Below are positions 14,737 to 17,308 of a stretch of DNA of 17,308 nt, piece after piece (position 1 is the first letter of the stretch; each line of letters opens with the position of its first letter). Source of the DNA: SIAJ01 sp035258765. Lineage in GTDB: Bacteria > Planctomycetota > Planctomycetia > Gemmatales > Gemmataceae. The notes beneath the pieces were generated by a model. That model did no database searches, was not told where the DNA came from, and saw only the letters and a program-made list of their open reading frames with translations. Location: the NCBI GenBank assembly GCA_035258765.1, contig DATFWZ010000675.1, positions 1 to 17,308 of the forward strand, given 5' to 3'. The position numbers and the translations under genes were made by a program.

Positions 14737-15837
14737 CTAATTGTCGAGACGATCCGGGATCGGTCGGACCGCGATGACCATGCTAAACTTGGCCGTCGGC
14801 TGGTGGAGGACCAGCACCTCGGCGGGCATGTCCGGATCGGTTACGTCAGGGACCGGAGACCGACACGAGGCGACCCGAATCTCCTGCCCGGACGATATCC
14901 TGGCCACCGCCGTGTCGAACCCGCTCAGTTTCGCAATCGTGTCCCACCGCTTGACGACGCCGAGCGCGACCGGACTGTGCCGGAAGTTGGCCACAGCTCG
15001 CACCAGACACAGGACATAGCCGCCGATGACAACGAGGCCGCCCAGAATGAGCAGCCACTGGTCGATGGCCAGCCCCAGGGCAAGGGGAGCGACCCCTGCC
15101 AGCCACATGAAGAGGACTTTCCAATACCGGGCGTCCAGTCGGAGTTGTTTGCAGTACCCGTGCGGCCGAGGCGGCGGGTGCTCGACTAAGAATCGGACAA
15201 ACTCAAGTTCGCAAGTGACCCAACCGTCCAGGTTTATGGACGTTCCCGGCGCCGGAGGCGCGAGTTGGCGCTCGGGCTCGGTGGATGACCGCTCCCGACG
15301 AGTTTCGTCGGGGGGAGGCTCGGCCTTCGACGCGGAGTCCCGCTTCGTCACCTGTTCCGATGCAAGTCCCCACACAACAAACAACCCGATCGCGGCGAGG
15401 ATCAATAGGCCGCCGGCCAGTCCGGCCGCTGCGCTCACGCACAATTCGACTCTCTGGGCCGTCGCCCACCGGGCGTCATCGTCCGCGACGAGGGCCCGGT
15501 ACATGGCCAGTTGGGCCTCGTACGCCTCGTCGACGTCGTCATCCGTGACTGTCGGGTCGCCGGCCGCCGCCCGTGCCTCCAACTCCTCGCGGCGATCGGT
15601 CAGCCGGTCGTATTCCGCCAGCAGTGGTGACGGCTCGAATCGGAGTAATGCCTCTTCCGGACCGAACATGAAAACTGTGAACCGCCAGGCTGACAGGGTA
15701 AACAGGCTAACGGCAAGGACCAGAAGTCCCAGACAGATCCATCGGACTCGGCGGCCGGGCTTCACATTCGCTCCACCAAGAACACTGCATAAGCGAGCCA
15801 CGAGCCGGACAGGGACGGAGCCGGCCGTCGTCGTCAT
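14737..15837 (-). CDS. Four-span membrane protein with C-terminal soluble domain, function unknown
   Basis: 366 residues if ATG 15837 is used, which begins two bases after the stop of the preceding small membrane gene. A GTG at 15765 has a better ribosome-binding site (GGTGGAG, 5 bases) and would remove 24 residues; either may be right. Membrane spans at about 33-51, 132-158, 239-258 and 261-283. Between the first two is a roughly 75-residue charged segment with helix-forming repeats (LLAEYDRLTDRREELEARAA), probably extracytoplasmic. Between the second and third is a hydrophilic, Pro/Glu/Arg-rich linker and then WVTCELEFVRFL. The C-terminal 80 residues are a mixed alpha/beta domain (VLVLHQPTAKFSMVIAV). 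No family is recognised. It is the last gene of a compact unit with an acyl-carrier-like protein and a small membrane protein. Confidence 0.7.
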   Translation of the reverse strand: MTTTAGSVPVRLVARLCSVLGGANVKPGRRVRWICLGLLVLAVSLFTLSAWRFTVFMFGPEEALLRFEPSPLLAEYDRLTDRREELEARAAAGDPTVTDDDVDEAYEAQLAMYRALVADDDARWATAQRVELCVSAAAGLAGGLLILAAIGLFVVWGLASEQVTKRDSASKAEPPPDETRRERSSTEPERQLAPPAPGTSINLDGWVTCELEFVRFLVEHPPPRPHGYCKQLRLDARYWKVLFMWLAGVAPLALGLAIDQWLLILGGLVVIGGYVLCLVRAVANFRHSPVALGVVKRWDTIAKLSGFDTAVARISSGQEIRVASCRSPVPDVTDPDMPAEVLVLHQPTAKFSMVIAVRPIPDRLDN

Positions 15838-15839
15838 TC

Positions 15840-16124
15840 TCAAGCAACCGGTTGGTCGGCGGACCGCCCGCGTTGCGTCTGCACCCGTCGCCGGCGCAAG
15901 CCGGTAACCGTCAGTATGAATCCGACCGCAAGGACGAGTGCCGACAACAGCCACTTCCCGCCGAGCCGGTAGATCAGCGCCGCGAGCCAGTGCATTGACA
16001 GCTCGCCGGCGTCCGGGTTGGCCTCCCAGTCGGCCAGATACCGATAAACGTAGGCGCTGCCGAACGTCATGGACAATCCGCACGCGAGGAACACCCACCA
16101 CCGCTCGTACCACGGAGGCTTCAC
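15840..16124 (-). CDS. Small two-span membrane protein, function unknown
   Basis: 94 residues from GTG 16124, which begins one base after the TAG of the zinc-ribbon/ACP gene, so translation is probably coupled. Starts KPPWYERWWVFL; membrane spans at about 9-29 and 57-75, separated by a polar loop (ADWEANPDAGELSMHW), and ends in a basic, Arg/Gln-rich tail (LRRRRVQTQRGR) expected in the cytoplasm. No family is recognised. The next gene starts two bases after its stop. The tight packing argues for a joint function of all three products. Confidence 0.68.
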   Translation of the reverse strand: MKPPWYERWWVFLACGLSMTFGSAYVYRYLADWEANPDAGELSMHWLAALIYRLGGKWLLSALVLAVGFILTVTGLRRRRVQTQRGRSADQPVA

Positions 16125-16125
16125 G

Positions 16126-16470
16126 CTATGACCTCCGACTCCGAGGGCCGACGTCGAGCGCTTCCTCCAGCTCCATGATCAGCTCCACGACGTCGAGGGA
16201 GTCGATCCCGAGTTGGCGCCACCGCCCGCCCCGCACGTCGTCCGGGCAGACTCCGAACCGCTCGGCGATCATTCTGTCCAGCATTCTGTCCAGCTTGTCG
16301 GTTGATTCGAAGAACCGTGTCTCGGACCCGACCGCGACGAACCACAGCAACGTCCCGCAATCGGGGCAAGGCGCATCCCCGAATGGTCCCGACGGCTCGA
16401 TCCGAACCTGGCTGCCGCAGACCGGGCATCGGTTGGGAATTCCTTCCGGCGTCCGTGACGAGATTCGCAT
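16126..16470 (-). CDS. Zinc-ribbon / acyl-carrier-protein fusion with shortened carrier domain
   Basis: 114 residues from ATG 16470 (MRISSRTPEGIPNRCPVCG); a longer frame to 16551 is possible but adds only a basic, uninformative stretch. Part one is a zinc ribbon with Cys15-x2-Cys18 and Cys35-x2-Cys38 and the phrase GDAPCPDCGTLLWF. Part two, after a helical linker (DKLDRMLDRMIAERFG), is an acyl carrier domain: LGIDSLDVVELIMELEEAL, where Ser91 is the expected 4'-phosphopantetheine attachment site. The domain ends 23 residues after Ser91, whereas carrier proteins usually continue for about 40, through helices III and IV. The missing segment is not found in the other two frames. Carrier activity is therefore uncertain. 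The first gene of the three-gene unit; its promoter region carries a large inverted repeat. Confidence 0.78.
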   Translation of the reverse strand: MRISSRTPEGIPNRCPVCGSQVRIEPSGPFGDAPCPDCGTLLWFVAVGSETRFFESTDKLDRMLDRMIAERFGVCPDDVRGGRWRQLGIDSLDVVELIMELEEALDVGPRSRRS

Positions 16471-16763
16471 GCGGTGCCCCGAGCGAACGAAGCCGTTACG
16501 GATCATACGCGGGCGTCGATTGGCATTCCAGAATCGACCGCCGATTCGCACCAGCCTTCGCCGAGCGAAGTAGCGGTCCCATTCGGCATGTCGAGCCCTG
16601 GCCTCTCAGTAGCCGCCACGCGGAGCGTGATAGTTATAGTCAGTCGAAGTCCTCCTGGGATGGTAGCTGGATTCGTGAGAATTCAGTCGCCTGGCCGCGC
16701 CGGCCGGGCTGAATTCTCACGAATCCAGCTACGAAGGCTGGGATTTTCGACAGTGCCTGCCGG
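16471..16763. other. Intergenic region upstream of the ACP-fusion gene
   Basis: 293 bases without a convincing gene. It contains a perfect 24-bp inverted repeat near its far end, and a minus-strand TATAAC near 16632 that could be a -10 box but lacks a -35. An AGGAGG near 16651 on the minus strand is not followed by a start codon at a usable distance. Confidence 0.55.
16663..16732. repeat. Perfect 24-bp inverted repeat
   Basis: 16663-16686 (GTAGCTGGATTCGTGAGAAT...) is exactly complementary to 16709-16732, with a 22-base GC-rich loop that itself can pair (GGCC-GCGCC-GGCC). It lies 31 bases after the stop of the MerC-like gene. It could act as a terminator between two minus-strand units, or be a mobile REP/MITE-like element. 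No target-site duplication is obvious. Confidence 0.88.
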
Positions 16764-17084
16764 CTACTGTCCGGACGCGCCCGACTCCTCGGCAGGTGGT
16801 CCCTTGGTCGCGATCAGCAGCTTGCCCAGCCGCCGGGCCCGCCGCACCGCGAGGAACGCCAGCGACCCAACGCACACCGCCACCAATGACCACCGCAAAT
16901 AAGCCGCGGCGGACATTGAAATCCCGAGCCCGGTCCCGAGGGCGACGTAGGCCGCGAGGCACGCGGGGCACTTGGGCAGCAACGCCAGCACCGCGCCGGA
17001 GCCGAGCCAGCCCGCGACCTCGAAACCCCGGCGGGCGTCGACAGCCCGAACCGCAGCCCCCTCGCAGCAACGATGAGTGCTCAT
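16764..17084 (-). CDS. Small CPxC membrane protein, MerC-like
   Basis: 106 residues from ATG 17084, which overlaps the stop of the upstream gene by ATGA, so translation is coupled. The N-terminal cytoplasmic-looking part has a vicinal Cys pair (C6, C7). A first membrane span (about 25-50) contains LLPKCPACLAAYVALGTGLG, with C39 and C42 in the membrane. A second span (about 58-80) holds C71, and the C-terminus is basic then acidic. The CxxC inside a span, followed by a Gly-rich helix, resembles MerC-type mercuric/heavy-metal transport proteins, but also could be a redox-active membrane protein. The likeness is partial and the usual four-span MerC length is not reached. The in-frame extension to 17213 lies within the upstream gene and is rejected. 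Confidence 0.65.
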   Translation of the reverse strand: MSTHRCCEGAAVRAVDARRGFEVAGWLGSGAVLALLPKCPACLAAYVALGTGLGISMSAAAYLRWSLVAVCVGSLAFLAVRRARRLGKLLIATKGPPAEESGASGQ

Positions 17085-17308
17085 GACCGCTTCCCCTCCG
17101 GTCCGCAGCCGCAATCGGCGGTATCCGCCTTGGTCTGGGCGATCTCCGGCCAGTACGGCTTGTTCGCGTCCAGGAAGACGTTGGTGTCGTAGCGGTCGTG
17201 GTGGCGCACCCACTCCATGCTGAAGCCCAACTCGTCCTCGTCGCGGCCCTTGGGCACGAGGTCGAGCAGCGTGTACGTGCCGACCAACGGGTCGAGGCCG
17301 CGGGCGTA
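17081..17308 (-). CDS. DUF899 (thioredoxin-like) protein, C-terminal part (5' end outside window)
   Basis: The frame is open to the window edge; the visible 75 residues end in TGA at 17083-17081. They start YARGLDPLVGTYTLLDLVPKGRDEDELG and continue with MEWVRHHDRYD, which match the conserved C-terminal half of DUF899 proteins (YARG...LDLTPKGRDE...WVRHHDRY). These adopt a thioredoxin fold and often act with regulators or peroxidase-like partners, though their reaction is unknown. The last residues (TADCGCGPEGKRS) form an unusual Cys-rich tail, which might interact with the Cys-rich membrane protein encoded by the overlapping next gene. The active-site region of the thioredoxin fold is outside the window. 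Confidence 0.75.
   Translation of the reverse strand, partial: YARGLDPLVGTYTLLDLVPKGRDEDELGFSMEWVRHHDRYDTNVFLDANKPYWPEIAQTKADTADCGCGPEGKRS

Noticed and set aside
16121..16429. Alternative frame for the ACP gene region ending RRPSESEVIA
   Set aside because: It does not restore the missing helices of the carrier domain and otherwise reads as an Arg-rich shadow.

Overview
The window reads as a high-GC planctomycete chromosome segment, most like the Gemmata lineage. This is inferred from the gene repertoire, without any database search: a Uma2-family nuclease-like protein, a DUF1570-type zinc protease, a DUF4129 membrane protein, a zinc-ribbon/acyl-carrier fusion, a DUF899 protein, many exported proteins of unknown function, and GC-rich coding with loose Shine-Dalgarno use. 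No tRNA, rRNA, CRISPR array, transposase or prophage gene was seen.

Layout. 1-857 (+) is the 3' part of a membrane protein, probably an ABC-2 type permease. 903-3016 (-) holds nth (endonuclease III), a TerC-family membrane protein with an exported N-terminal domain, and a 58-residue Cys-rich lipoprotein. 3086-4915 (+) is a multi-span membrane protein with a DUF4129-like tail; it converges on a secreted protein (4967-5926, -) across an intrinsic terminator. A TPR protein (6082-7257, -) diverges from an M42 aminopeptidase (7439-8509, +), which is followed by greA (8600-9082, +). A perfect 19-bp inverted repeat separates greA from a primary-type sigma factor (9152-9988, -) and then rpsA (10344-12143, -). 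Beyond rpsA, still on the minus strand, lie a Uma2-like gene (12453-13181), a DUF1570-like protease (13254-14648), a compact three-gene membrane/ACP cassette (14737-16470), and a translationally coupled pair, a DUF899 protein (partial) and a MerC-like CPxC membrane protein (16764-17308).

How the genes work together. The central block is transcription/translation housekeeping (greA, sigma factor, rpsA). The flanks are mostly cell-envelope genes. Two gene groups look like functional units: zinc-ribbon/ACP plus two membrane proteins, packed within 1-2 bases of each other, and DUF899 plus the CPxC membrane protein, sharing an ATGA overlap.

The most unusual content is (a) the zinc-ribbon/ACP fusion whose carrier domain stops soon after the phosphopantetheine helix, inside a tight membrane-protein operon; (b) four intergenic inverted repeats of different sequence families, including a heptamer array folded back on itself directly after the rpsA stop and a perfect 24-bp inverted repeat at 16663-16732; and (c) a small Cys-rich lipoprotein gene that is easily overlooked. 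No confirmed new system can be claimed from sequence alone; the ACP/membrane cassette is the best candidate.
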